Below are positions 22,491-34,517 of a stretch of 64,000 nt of DNA, piece by piece. Source of the DNA: Paraescarpia echinospica (taxonomy: Eukaryota > Annelida > Polychaeta > Sabellida > Siboglinidae); the NCBI GenBank assembly GCA_020002185.1, contig CM034543.1, positions 1,224,180-1,288,179 of the forward strand. Reading direction: 5' to 3'. Both the position numbers and the translations under genes were made by a program. Position 1 is the first letter of the stretch, and every line of letters starts with the position of its first letter. The notes beneath the pieces were generated by a model. The model saw only the letters and a list, made by a program, of their open reading frames with translations, ran no database searches and was not told the DNA's origin.

Positions 22491-22518
22491 GCCATCTAGA
22501 GTTAATTCTCTGGATGGC
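22491..22518 (+). other. CR1 3'-terminal stem-loop (copy B)
   Basis: Same structure as at 1506-1533: GCCATC/GATGGC plus TAGAG/CTCTG around TTAATT. Confidence 0.7.
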
Positions 22519-22846
22519 AATCTTGTTAAATCTTGTCTAAATTGTGTAGAATTTCTCTACACAACAATCCCACATAACAAAATTCCAAGGGACAAATGTG
22601 AATTAAATCCTGCAATACAATATTTAATTTTACTTCTCATTAAATGTATTAACAGTTAGTTATCAACTAATATCTGATTTAAAGTTAATAGGTATTTTTT
22701 GAAGTTAATTGGCAATTTAATTGAAGTGTTGATTAATTGAAAAAATTGGGAGGTTAAATTAATATAATTGACCTGATAAATATTAGAGAGTAATTTAATG
22801 TAAATGTATTGGACTTTTTAGTTAAATGTAACTTGAATAGCTACGC

Positions 22847-23565
22847 CATGATGTGGGGGTCAATGATCCTGCGCTATGCTGTTGAGGTTAATGATCATGC
22901 GCCACGCTGCTGGGGGAAATGATCCTGCTCCATGCTGTTGGGGGAAATGATCCTGGTCCATGCTGCTGGGGGAAATGATCCTGCTCCATGCTGTTGGGGG
23001 CAATGATCCTGCGCCATGCCGCTGGGGGCAATGATCCTGCTCCATGCTGCTGGGGGAAATTATCCTGCTCCATGCTGTTGGGGGCAATGATCCTGCTCCA
23101 TGTTGTTGGGGTCAATGATCCTACGCCATGTTGTTGGGATCAATGATCCTGCGCCATGCTGTTGGTGGCAATGATCCTGCTCCATGCTGTTGGGGCAATG
23201 ATCCTGCTCCATGCTGTTGGGGGCAATGATCCTGCGCCATGCTGTTGGGGACAATAATCCTGCTCCATGCTGTGGCGGACAATGTTTCTGCGCCATGCTG
23301 TTGGGGTCAATGATCCGGCGCCATGCTATTGGGGACAATAATCCTGCTCCATGCTGTGGCGGGCAATGTTCCTGCGCCATGCTATTGGGATCAATGATCC
23401 TGCGCCATGCTGTTGGGGACAATAATCGTGCTCCATGCTGTGGCGGACAATGTTCCTGCGCCATGCATGCGTCATGCTGTTGGGGACAATCATCCTGCAC
23501 CATGCTGTGGAGGAAAATCATCCTGCACCATGCTGTGGGGGACAACGATTCTGCGCCATGCTCGA
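22847..23565. repeat. 27-29 bp minisatellite, second copy
   Basis: Matches the array at 1862-2580 unit by unit. Two independent arrays would not keep the same variant order, so this belongs to the block duplication. Confidence 0.95.
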
Positions 23566-24073
23566 ATCGGTTGTGAGCGTCAGAAGTGTAGGCCTAATAT
23601 TAATCCTGCTAAACATTTATGTGTGAATTGTTTCAATATAAATTAGAATGGTTTATAATGGTTTGCGTAATAATAATCGTGAACAAGGACGAACAAGAAT
23701 CATAATTAGAGTAAAGGACGCTCTAGCGGTTATGAAATGCCACTCATAACTGATTAAATAATACGAGTCATTCTGAAAGACATCCGGGTATTCAGCTGCA
23801 CTGGGACACGCCACCAAGCTATTGTGAGGGTGACAAACACCGCGGAGCTTGTATAATCAACGCTATGACAATACCTGCTCCAGATGTCAGGATGTGCTGC
23901 AAAAGCACACACGCCCATGTAGGCATATGCATTCATACGGCAAGGTAGCATAGCCAAAGGTCCGACATTTCAAATGTCCTAACACCGACTTAGGCGCAGA
24001 AGACGATATCTTAAAGTATACATTATGCAAAGTATACACAACTTAAACACCCGAGTAGTAGGGATCGTGGAGT
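23566..24073. other. Non-coding spacer
   Basis: Counterpart of 2581-3099; nothing coding seen. Confidence 0.5.
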
Positions 24074-24558
24074 CTCGTGAGACCATGGATCTGCGCCCTG
24101 GTGCCTGCTGCATTTGTCAGTGCTCTCTGCTCTGATTTTAGACTGGCCCTTTTTCCTTCGGCTGCAGCTTTCTTCAGCAAGCTTGCGGAGGCTCCTCTCT
24201 CCTCTTTTGAATCCCCTGCATAGTTCCTGTCTCAGTATGGATCGGTCTCCAGCAAGCTCCTACCAGTTGTCAACATCCATGTCTAGTGCTTACAAGTATC
24301 GCTTGCATACGTCCTTGAAGCGCAGATGGGAACGTCCTGCAGCTCTCTTTCCAGTGGTCAGCTCTCCGTAGAAGATGTCTTTTGGGAGTCTTCCACCAGG
24401 CGTTGCCTGCGCAGGGTCATCACAGGCTGGCGCGTGAGAGGACGTCTGCGTCGGGGAGTCGGTCCTTTCAGGAGATCCCGAGGCTACGCCGCAGGCAGCG
24501 CATGTGAAATGCGTTCAGTCGATTCTCCTGAGTGGAGAATAGTATCCAGGACTCACTG
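24074..24558 (-). mobile_element. LINE scrap, second copy
   Basis: Counterpart of 3100-3584, with the same DIFYGELTTGKRAAGR and RLNAFHMRCLRR words on the minus strand and the same internal loss. Confidence 0.7.
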
Positions 24559-26747
24559 GATAAGAAACGATGGAGAAGAAACTTTAACAAAGGCAAATAT
24601 AAACAGATGAGAACATATTTATTTAGCACAAATAGATTGGACTAACTTAATGAAGAACCAGACAGCAACAGAATGTTGGACCAATTTGAAATATGATATT
24701 GAGGGCATTATTGAAAGATTTGTTCCCCTAAAACAGGGGAAACGATCTAGGAAGAAACAGCTATCAAAAGAAGCTATACGAAACATTGCTTACAGACAAA
24801 TTATGTGGAGAGTTTACAGAAACACAGGAAATATAGAAAACTATAATAACTACAAAGAGGCCCTTGACCTTGCTACAACCGAAATTAGAAAACCCAAACG
24901 AACTTTTGAGCAAAAATTGGCGAATTATATACAAATTATACTAAGAGTTTCTACGCTTGTGTAAGGGGTAAACAGAAGGTTTCAGATAAGGTGGGATCAC
25001 TAGAAAACAGCGCAGGAAACGTAATATCTGATGGGCTTCAAATTGTAGAGGCCCTAAACGAGTATTTCAGCTGTGTTTACCACAGAAGATATAAGTCTAC
25101 TGCCATTACCAGTTACTAAATTTGAGGGAGGTGAATCAAATCAATTAGGGCAGTTGTTTGTTACTCCTGAAATGATATCAAAGAAAATTAAGATAATGAA
25201 AGAAAACAAATCACCTGGAGTTGAAGGGATACCACCACAACTGCTTAAGGAAATTGTAGACCAAATAAGTACACCACTTGCTATACTCTTTAACTCGTCA
25301 CTTAAAGAGGGAATCGTTCCACTAGAATGAACAGAAGCAAACATTACACCATTATTTAAAAAGGGATCGAGGAGCAAGACAGATAATTACAGACCAGTGA
25401 GGTTAACATCAGTTTTATGCAAATTATTAGAAACGCTTATTAGAGACCACATGGTGGAATTCCTTGTAAAACACAAATTAATAAATTAATCTCAACATAG
25501 GTTCCTAAAAGCTAGGTCTCGTCTAACCAATCTCTTATGTTTTTTAGAAGAAATTACAAAGTGGGTAGATGATGGGTCACCAGTGGATGTTGTCTACTTA
25601 GATTTTCAGAAAGAATTTGATGAAGTGCCACACAAAGATTGTTACTTAAACTAAAAGCCCATGGTACAGGGGATGGTCTGATCAGTTGGATACAAACATG
25701 GTTGACATACAGAAGACGGAGAGTAATAGTAGAGGGGGAGATTTCAAACTGGAAACCAGTTTTGAATGGAGTGTTGGGACCGATATTATTCTTGATATAA
25801 ATAAATGATTTGGATGATGACGTATCACGCAAAGTATTGAAATTCGCAGACGATACAAAAGAGTTCAGAACAGTTAAAACAAATGCAGGTAAACACACTT
25901 TATAAGATGATCTATCCAAATTGGTCAAACGGTCTGAAATGTTAATGTTATTCAATTTTGGGAAGTGTAAATGCATCCACATAGGACATGGAAGTGTGAA
26001 CAAAGAATACATAATGGGGTATACTATATTAGGTAAAACTGTAACAAAAAAGGACTTAGGAGCAACAGTTAGTGCTGACATGAAAGTTTCAGAGCAATGC
26101 TGCTTCAAAGGGTAACCAAATACTAGGGCTAATTAGGAGAAATATCACATATAAGGAGAAACAGCTAATTGTATCACTGTACAAAGCAATAGTTAGGCCA
26201 CTTTTGGAATATTGTATATAAGCATGGAGGCTACATCGTAAGAAGGACATATATAAGACAAAAAGAGTACAACGAAGAGCAACTAAGCTGATTCCTGAAC
26301 TGAAAGATCTTGGTTATGAAAGACCCGTATTAGAATGTGGGTTGACAACATTAGAGACTAGGAGACTAAGAAGAGACCAAATAGAAGTTTTTAAGATATT
26401 GTATGGTTATGATGATATTGATATAACTATTTTCTTCAAACTGAAAGAAGGCAGTATAACCAGAGGGCACAATGCAGCATTAGTCAAGGAACACTGTAGG
26501 TTGGATATGAGAAAGTACTCATTCTCTCAGAGGACAATACATTACTGGAACACATTATCTGATGATTGTGGTAATGCTAGCAGTGTTACTACGTTCAACA
26601 ATAAAATTGACAGCTATCTGGCGAGGGCGGGTTATGCGTAGGTGAAAAATTGTTGGACGGACTCTCAATAAGCCTAAGGCTTCCTTGTCCGCATGCCGAA
26701 TGGAGCTGATAGCTCTGGACGGCAATCTTGTTAAATCTCGTCCATGT
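24559..26747 (+). mobile_element. Old decayed CR1 relative, second copy
   Basis: Counterpart of 3585-5755. It is slightly less damaged: CAG replaces the TAG stop at 3761, an 18-base segment missing near 4012 is present, and SPGVEGIPPQLL is kept where the other copy has SPEVEG. The remaining stops and frameshifts are shared, so most of the damage predates the duplication. Confidence 0.88.
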
Positions 26748-27591
26748 GTCCATGTCCATTATGTAAACAAGTCAGACGACTGTTTTTTTTTGGGGCACGA
26801 CAGAGTTTATTGAATTGGTCAATTTTAAGCTCCCAGAGGGATACTCAACGTTCTGTAACATATAAGCATATAATGTTACAACTGGATAGTAATCGTGTAT
26901 CTATCAACAATAACAAATTAACAGCAATACATAAACAATCCCAATACATTCACGTCACCTTCTGCACTATGTAATTACACACCTATTATTATAGGACAAT
27001 GTTCGCATATGTATGTTAAACCTTTTATAGACCTAGTATTACACAGACAACGGAATTACAGCCCTCCTATTGCAGGACATGATGCAGACAGTATACACAC
27101 ATGTCTAGTATTACACACAATGGATTGATATAGTACACACCAGTGAATTCGAGATGACAATCAACTGCACGTACGCAGCGCGCCAAATGTGACCAAACCG
27201 CAACTCTGTAATTAGACAATCGTCGTCGTATTACTAGCATCTGTCTATGCAGTTACATTAGTTATTTTACAATACCGAACTACCCAGTATATAGAACCGC
27301 CACGCCTTTATAGTCCCCATCTAAAGTGGAAACATGACACGTTTCATAAATGTAACGTTGCGTATCATTCTAATGTATCACATAATAATATTAATCCAAT
27401 ACAATGCAATGATTAATCCGCCACTACATATAACGCATAAATATAACAAAACTAACTTAGTAGGTCGTAGGTATGAACGAACCACTACTGAGCCCAGAGA
27501 CTCTACAAGTGTGTATGTGGGTGTGTGTCTGTCACTGGCCCAGGGCAAACTGCGCCTGATAACGTAGCTGACCGGTCTAGCTCGACTAGCA
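26748..27591. other. Non-coding spacer
   Basis: Counterpart of 5756-6599. Confidence 0.5.
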
Positions 27592-28047
27592 GTGGTAAGA
27601 TCACATTTAAATTTTCCATAGGCGGCCATTATAACGTTTCCTTCATTTCCTGAAAAAATTATTTTTCGATTTTCTTGAAAATTTCACAGCATATTTAACC
27701 TCCATTGACACAAGTGCTGTGGAAAACTCGTGAAATTCTCATACCTCATTTTTCAGAAAAATCCACCCAAACCTGACACCCCTAAATTTCGCCCCAATAT
27801 GGTGACGGATCTTGAAATATTGGTGCGTGCTGCAAAATAGCCACTGTGCGAATACGCAAGCGACTAGAGTATATGTATTGCTACCTCGTGAAAGATCTAA
27901 TGCAGTAGTACATTCAGTATTCACTGGACTAACATGTGCCATGTCAAAGTGCTCGAAAAAAATTCACACATCACACCAAAACGGTATTTTAAAAGGCACT
28001 CTTTCGGTCGGTAATGGCGGACGAATCCTTAATGTGGTCTTACCCCA
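27592..28047. mobile_element. MITE, second copy
   Basis: Counterpart of 6600-7055 with the same inverted ends and AGCA flanks. Confidence 0.7.
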
Positions 28048-28307
28048 AGCAGGGTGTGGCCTCTACCCCCTAGTGGCCTCTGGTGAATTAACATTGACTT
28101 AAGTACTAGAATATCCACCAGGGTTACAATTAGATGACGTTAGTCCACTAGATGGCGACACCGAAGCATATCCGTTTGATCAGCAGCTCTACAATAACTA
28201 GACGCTATAGCTAATCACAATGTTAAAAACGCAAATTAATTTATATGAATTCGAAAGTCAATGTGACTTCGTTCTCTAATGTATCAATTCTAACTATTAT
28301 TCTCTGA

Positions 28308-28635
28308 CGAATTTTGCCAGTAATGAGAGGAAGGGGGCCAACATATAGAAACTGCAAGAGGATGGCGATCAAAGCACTAGTTGAGCAGATGTGTAAAGAA
28401 GAGAGGGTGAGATTCGTATATTTATGGGGATACTTTGTTGGGAGGGAAGATATGTACATGAGAGATGGCCTCCATCTAAGTGGAAAGGGGGCAGCAGTTT
28501 TCTCAGAGAACATGCTGCAATCTGTTGACAGTGGGACAGGTTGCATCTATTTAAACTAGATTCTCAGGGGATTCACAGAGAAGCCTGAAACTGCAGGCAT
28601 AGATAAAGACAACAGAAATAAATCAGCAAAGAACA
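28308..28635 (+). mobile_element. CR1 fragment D1, second copy
   Basis: Counterpart of 7316-7624: end of the ORF1 esterase, TTTAAAC at 28550-28556 and TAG stop. Before the next CR1 begins it keeps 19 bases (TAAATCAGCAAAGAACAGT) that are absent in copy 1. Confidence 0.85.
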
Positions 28636-28659
28636 GTCCGGAGGAGCTACTCCGAGGCA

Positions 28660-29205
28660 GTGATTGAGGGGGCAAAGAGAAAAGAGAGAGTGTTTATGGG
28701 CGATTCAATTCTGAGAAAAACAGACAAGACTATATGCGAGGGGAAGGACGTTGTTGTATGTCTACCGGGGGCTAGGATAGAGCATGTGACCGAAAGGGTA
28801 GAGAAGGTATTGGGGCACGGCAAGGGAGGGTCTATACTAGTACACGTTGGGACAAACAATGCAGACAAGGAGGGAACAACTGGTATAGTTCAGAAGTACA
28901 GACATCTAGTGAGGAAGCTAAAGAAGACAAGAGTGGAACAGGTTATTCTCTCAGGAATTTTGCCAGTAATGGGAGGAAGGGGGGCAAGATACAGAAACTG
29001 TAAGAGGATGGCGATCAACGCACTAGTTGAGCAGATGTGTGAGGAAGAGGGCGTGGGATTCCTAGATTTATGGGGGTACTTTGTTGGGAGAGAAGATATG
29101 TACATGAGAGATGGCCTCCATCTAAGTGGAAAGGGGGCAGCAGTATTCTCAGAGAATCTGCTGCGATCTGTTGACAGTGGGACAGGTTGCATCTATTTAA
29201 ACTAA
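28660..29205 (+). pseudogene. CR1 ORF1, SGNH esterase domain (5'-truncated)
   Basis: All esterase blocks are intact (FMGDSILR, HVGTNN, RDGLHLSGKG). The charged N-terminal region is missing. The frame ends TTA AAC TAA, preceded by T, giving the same slippery heptamer at 29196-29202. Confidence 0.85.
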
Positions 29206-31831
29206 ATTCGCAGGGGGGACTCGCAGAGAAGCCTGAAACTGGAGGCATAGATAAAGGCAGCAAAAATAATTCAGCAAAGAACAGTCTGGAAAACTGTTCT
29301 GAATCAGGATATAAATCCGTTTGTTTAAATGCAAGGAGCATAGTAAACAAACGAAGTGAACTAAACATTATGGTAGAAGATATTGACCCTCACATAATAG
29401 GTATAACCGAATCATGGGCCACCACTGATATATCAGATACTGAATTGGAACTAACAGGCTATGTAATGTTTAGGAAAGATAGAATAGGAAGAAAAGGAGG
29501 TGGAGTTATTTTATATGTTAAAGAATCTATCCAGGCTTATGAAATCAAATTAGAAAGAGAAGCAGATTGCGAAGAAGCTGTTTGGTGTAAAATAGTTACA
29601 GGAAACTCAACGTTAACGGTGGGGTTAGTTTATCGAAGTCGAAACATAAGCATAGAAGAGAATGAGAAAGTACAAAACGCTATAAGGGAAGTTAGCAAAC
29701 GGGATTATATTATTATGGGAGATTTTAACCATGGCCATATACAATGGAAATCTCTAGAGAGTACGGGTTTTTTTAATTTTAGTATACAATAGTTTCCTTT
29801 CTCAACATGTGTTAGAACTAACTAGGGGTGAGAAAGTGCTAGACATAGTTTTGTCCTCACAGAATGAATTAGTTGACGATCAATGTCAAATTATGTGAGC
29901 CACTGGGGAGTAGTGATCACAACCAGAAACATTTTACCATCAAAGTAAAATCAGAAAGAAATAATAAAAAGCAGTTCAGGAGAAATTGCCACAAAGGAAG
30001 ATATAAGGAAATGAGGAAATATTTAGCAAAGATAGACTGGAACAACACACTGAAGAATAAGACAGCAACAGAATGCTGGAATATCTTAAAGAGTGAAATT
30101 AAGTGCATCGTCGATAAATGTTAAAAACAAAGGAAACGGTCCAGAAAGAAATACTTATCGAAAGAGGCCATTAGAAAAGTTAAGTACAAACAAATTATGT
30201 GGAAGTCATAGATGTACTGGAAATTACGAAGACTACAGCATTTACACAGAAGCACTAAACCAAGCTACAACTGAACAACAATTAGCTTGTGATATAAAAC
30301 AAGACAGCAAGAGTTTTAGGCGTATGTTCGGAGCAAACAGAAAGTTCAGGATAAGGTCGGCCTCTAGAAGATAGTGCTGGAAATATAATATCAGAGGGAT
30401 TCTTAATGGCAGAAGACCTGAATGAGTATTTTAGTTCAGTGTTTACCAGGGAAGATATTAGTTCACTGCCAATACCAGAGGCTAAGTTCAAGTGACAGAA
30501 TCAGACTATTTAGGACAGTTAATTGTAACCCCGGAAATGGTAGCTAAGAAAATTAGGGCTATGAAGGATAATAAATCATCTGGAGTGGATGAGATTCCGC
30601 CCAAACTACTGTTGGAAATTGTAGAACAAATTAGCATACCACTTGCAACAGTTTTCAACTTGTTATTAGAAGCGGGAGTTGTTCTTTTAGAATGGAAAGA
30701 AACAAACATTATACCGTTATTTAAAAAAGGTTCCAGAAACAAGTCAGAGAACTACAGACCAGTGAGTTTAACGTCAGTGATTTGCAAATTATTAGAAAGA
30801 CTAATTAAATATCACATGGTGGATTTTCTTGTTAAACATAACGTGTTAAACCCATCTCAACATGGGTTTCTAAAAGCGAGGTCATGCTTAGCAAACATGT
30901 TATGTTTTTTTGAAGATATCACTAAGTGGGTAGACGAGGGATTACCAGTTGATATCATCTACTTAGATTTTCAGAAAGCTTTCGACAAAGTGCCACATCA
31001 AAGGTTACTGCTTAAACTAAAGGCCCACGGCATAGGAAATGGTTTAATTGACTGGATAGAAAAATGGCTAATTGACAGAAGACAACGGGTAGTAGTTGAT
31101 GGGGAAGCTTCAAACTGGAAATCAGTTTTGAGTGGGGTTCCACAGGGATCAGTATTGGGACCTATATTTTTCTTAATATATATGTCAACGATTTGGACGA
31201 TGATATAACAAGTAAGGTGTTGAAATTTGCGGATGATACAAAATTGTTTAGAAAGATTAAAAGTGATAGAGATAGACAGTATTTACAACATGATCTAGAC
31301 AGGTTGATAAAATGATCTGAAAAATGGCAAATGTTGTTCAATTTTGGGAAATGTAAGAGCTAATGATACCGCTGTACAAAACAATAGTTAAGCCTCATTT
31401 AGAATATTTTATTCAAGCATGGAGGCCATATCGCAGGAAGGACATAGACATGCTAGAAAGAGTACAGAGGAGAGCAACTAAAATGATACAAAAACTGAGG
31501 GATCTTAGTTACGAAATACGCCTAAAAGAATGTGGTTTAACAACACTAGAGACCAGGAGAGTGAGAGATGAGATAGAAGTGTTTAAAATATTGAATAGTT
31601 ATGAAAATATTGATAGAAATATTTTTTTTAATTAAAAAAGATAGAAGGGCCAGAGGACATGAAGTTACATTAATAAAGGAGCAGTGTAAATTAGATATAA
31701 GAAAGTTCTCATTCTCACAAAGGACTCTAAATGAATGGAACAGATTACCTCCTGATTGTGTTGGTGCTAGTAGCGTGAATATGTTTAAACATAAAACCGA
31801 CACATACTTTAAAAGGGCGGGATACACGTAG
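29187..31831 (+). pseudogene. CR1 ORF2, broken in several places
   Basis: Endonuclease motifs LNARSIVNK, GITESWATTD and MGDFNHGH are intact. The last endonuclease part is frameshifted (LGSSDHNQ is in another frame at ~29905). Reverse transcriptase motifs YLDFQKAFDKVPH and SGVPQGSVLGP are in frame at 30492-31208. A frameshift precedes KFADDTK (31223-31243), and a deletion removes the region after LFNFGKCK. The C-terminal piece is 31363-31831. The A-run at the usual frameshift hotspot has the normal six A. Confidence 0.85.
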
Positions 31832-31925
31832 ATATAAAAGTATTGGACTCTTGATAAGCCAAAAGGCTTCCTTGTCCATCTGCCATCTAGAGTTAATTTT
31901 CTGGATGGCAATCGTATTAACTACA

Positions 31926-32610
31926 ATTTACCAAACAACTGTAAACTCTCTATAGCAACGACTGTTCGACGTGACGTCACAGAAGCGACCAAACCCAGCA
32001 ACGAAGCATCAGGCGAGACAAGCGTGATTGCAGACTCTGGTATTGATTTCGATAGGTTGGCCTCGGATACTGCATAATAACTGTGAATGATTAACTGTGG
32101 TAAGTGCATATGCTTCTCCGGGCCGCTAATGCTGGCGAAACAATTACCATACCATTGACCGTAATTGTTTGATGTGTAAGTTAATACGAGCGTTATGGGA
32201 AGAATGCTAGTTACATTAGCGAGTGTATCCAAACAGACGTCAATAGAGTGATGGAGATTAATGATTACTTAAATTGTAAAGCGTTTAGAATAGCTTAGGG
32301 CATAAAGCTCACTTTTTTTCGGGAAATCGTCTCCACTGGAAATCTTTTTGCAGTAACTCTATCTATTGCATGCACCACCTTGTTCATTATCATAGCTAAA
32401 ATAACATCTGTTGAGATTTTCGATGTTCATTGTCACAGAAAGAAATAATAGCCATTCTTAATATTGGCGTTACCTTGTGGATGGGACAACACGCCCATCG
32501 CCGGGTCTTATGTATCAATTAGCCTCACTAAGCTATTACATTATTCATTTCATATTATCAAAATGATGGTATTATAAGTAGGCTAAGTACAGCAGACATT
32601 GGCTGCATAT
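31926..32610. other. Non-coding spacer
   Basis: No gene or repeat is recognised. Confidence 0.5.
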
Positions 32611-34517
32611 CATAGTCACTCACTTTTGATAACGTCTTCATTCAATTGTTGGTCATCAATCTGTATTTTGTCGTTGCATTTGCTGTATGTGCTGTGCTCA
32701 GTACGTCTGTTTTCTGTTTATAGATTTTTAGGCCGGTTTTTGATGCAAATGCATACATCTTTGTTGCCTTTGCTTGCATGTGTCTGTAGTTTGATGACAT
32801 ACGCACAATGTCATCTGCGAAGTCCAAGTCCTCAAGTTTTGACAAGAATCTCCATCTTTTCCCTGTGTTGCTTTCTTCAGTTGTTTTCCTCATTATCCAG
32901 TCGACTACCATCAAGAAAAGAAATCCGGACATTACGTATCCTTGCTTAACTCCAGTTTTTATCTTGAACCACTCAGATTGTTCACCTTCATCTAACACTG
33001 CACATTCACTGTCCTCGTATAAAATCTGGACCATTCTGTGGGATTCCGTAGCTCGCCATGATTTCCCAAAGGCTCTCTTGGTGCATGGAATAAAATGTCT
33101 TTTCGAAGTGTACAAAAGTTACGTATAGTGTTACCTGCCATTCCACTACCTGTTCTATTATGATTCGAAAGATGAATATCTGCACAACTGTGCTTTGTCC
33201 TCTCCTGAAGCCTGTTTGTTCACTCTCAACTTGTCAATTCCAACTCTTATTCTGTCTATTATCACTCTTCCGAACACTTTAAAGGGGACAGTTGTTAAAG
33301 TAATTCCTCTCCAATTTCCGCACTCTGTAAGGTTACCTTGCTTTGGTATTTTAACAATCAGTCACTGTTTCCACGTCTTTGGTACTTTTTCTTGTTCCCA
33401 AATTGTTTTGAATAAGCTTAGAAGCCAATTCTGTATTGTTGTCATGTCTGCTTTCAGCAATTCTGCTGTAATGTCATCTTTGCTTTCAGCTTTCCCATTT
33501 GTCAGCTTCTTCATTGCTGCTCTAATCTCTGTTTTTATTATAGAGTCTGTGCTGTTTTCATCTATGATCGGATCTAATTCAATCTCTATCACGGGGTCAT
33601 CGGGTATAGGTGTATTAAGGACTTCTTCAAAGTACTCTTTCCATCTTTACCGCCTGGCCGGTCTTTCAGTTATTAGGTTTCCAGATTTGTCTTTTACTGC
33701 ATTCACTGTCTTGGGTTTGTCGTTACTAAGTGTCTTTGTGATGTTGTAGACTTCTTTCATCCTTCAATTCCCGGCTGCTTTCTCTGCTTCTGCGGCTAGG
33801 TTGTCTATCCACTTTCTTTTATCTTGTCTTATGCTTTTAGTTACGTCTTTGTCTTTTTGTTGATACTTATCCTTGTAGCTCTGCTTTATCCTTTCAGGCT
33901 TTGTTCTGTGTTAGTCGTTTCCTGTCTTCTACCAGCTCCAATGACCCTTTGCTGATCCATGGTTTTTGTCCTCTCTTATTGTAACCCAGTACTTCTTCAG
34001 CTGTTTCTTTGTAGGCCACCTCGAATTCTTGCCATTTTCTCTCAACAATGTCATTATCTGTTTCGTCGTAGTCTTGAAATACATCACATCTGTTCCGTAG
34101 CTTCAACAATAATTGCATTTTTATGGATGATTGTTGAAGCTTGTTTGTGCCGAATTTCTTCCTATTCTCACTGGTCTTTTGCTTCCGCTTTAGCTTCAGC
34201 CTGATCTTCGAGCGCACGAACTGGTGGTCACTCGCAATGTCTGCTCCCCTCATCATTAACTGGTGGTCACTCCCAATGTCTGCTCCCCTCATCACTAACT
34301 GGTGGTCACTCGCAATGTCTGCTCCCCTCATCACTAACTGGTGGTCACTCCCAATGTCTGCTCCCCTCATCACTAACTGGTGGTCACTCGCAATGTCTGC
34401 TCCCCTCATCATTCTGGTGTCCATAACTGATGTTCTGTGCTGCCTGCTCACTAGCATATGGTCAATTTGTTTACTGGTTCGCCCTCCTGGAGATATACCC
34501 GTCTGCTTATGGATGAG
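32611..34517 (-). mobile_element. RTE-like LINE, reverse transcriptase half (host of the nest)
   Basis: The minus strand reads, from 34512 down: HKQTGISPGGRTSKQIDHM and RGADIASDHQ (end of the endonuclease), RSKIRLKLKRKQK, EVLGYNKRGQKPWIS, then reverse transcriptase words SEQTGFRRGQST, FVHFEKTFYSMH, KIKTGVKQGYVMS and LDFADDIVRMS. Many stops and frameshifts are present. The words fit the RTE-type family often seen as 'craniofacial development protein 2-like' in gene lists. The 5' half is at 44161-44880, separated by 9.6 kb of later insertions. Confidence 0.85.
34220..34414 (-). repeat. Five 39 bp tandem copies inside the endonuclease
   Basis: Five head-to-tail units of 39 bp, in frame, each encode 13 residues containing RGADI(A/G)SDHQ on the minus strand. 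The SDH word is the catalytic Asp-His motif of apurinic-type endonucleases, present once in a normal protein. The units alternate between ADIAS and ADIGS, which points to a duplicated 78 bp dimer. Confidence 0.9.

Larger units (their letters stand above)
18780..22545 (+). mobile_element. CR1 copy B, most complete copy (~3.76 kb)
   Basis: In order it holds a purine-rich leader, ORF1 with an esterase domain, ORF2 with apurinic-type endonuclease and reverse transcriptase, a 3' UTR with two hairpins, and the AATCTTGTTA tail. No other copy in the window extends 5' of the esterase domain. The exact 5' end cannot be fixed because there is no second full copy to compare. ORF2 has two frameshifts and a damaged catalytic motif, so the copy is not autonomous. 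Its 3' part is the counterpart of 1-1555. Confidence 0.92.
20990..29522 (+). repeat. Duplicated block, copy 2
   Basis: Counterpart of 1-8511 (see there). Because this copy is not cut by a gap, it shows how the block continues: the CR1 at 28636 runs on to 31925. Confidence 0.9.
28636..31925 (+). mobile_element. CR1 copy D2, second copy, with 3' end
   Basis: A 5'-truncated CR1. ORF1 esterase is open at 28660-29205 and ORF2 endonuclease at 29187-29792. Several frameshifts follow, with internal losses near 29765 (~50 bases of the endonuclease), 30195-30290 and 31350 (~170 bases between the FADD motif and the thumb domain). The C-terminus ends in YFKRAGYT at 31831. The 3' stem-loop (31882-31909) and a short tail are present. 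Confidence 0.9.
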
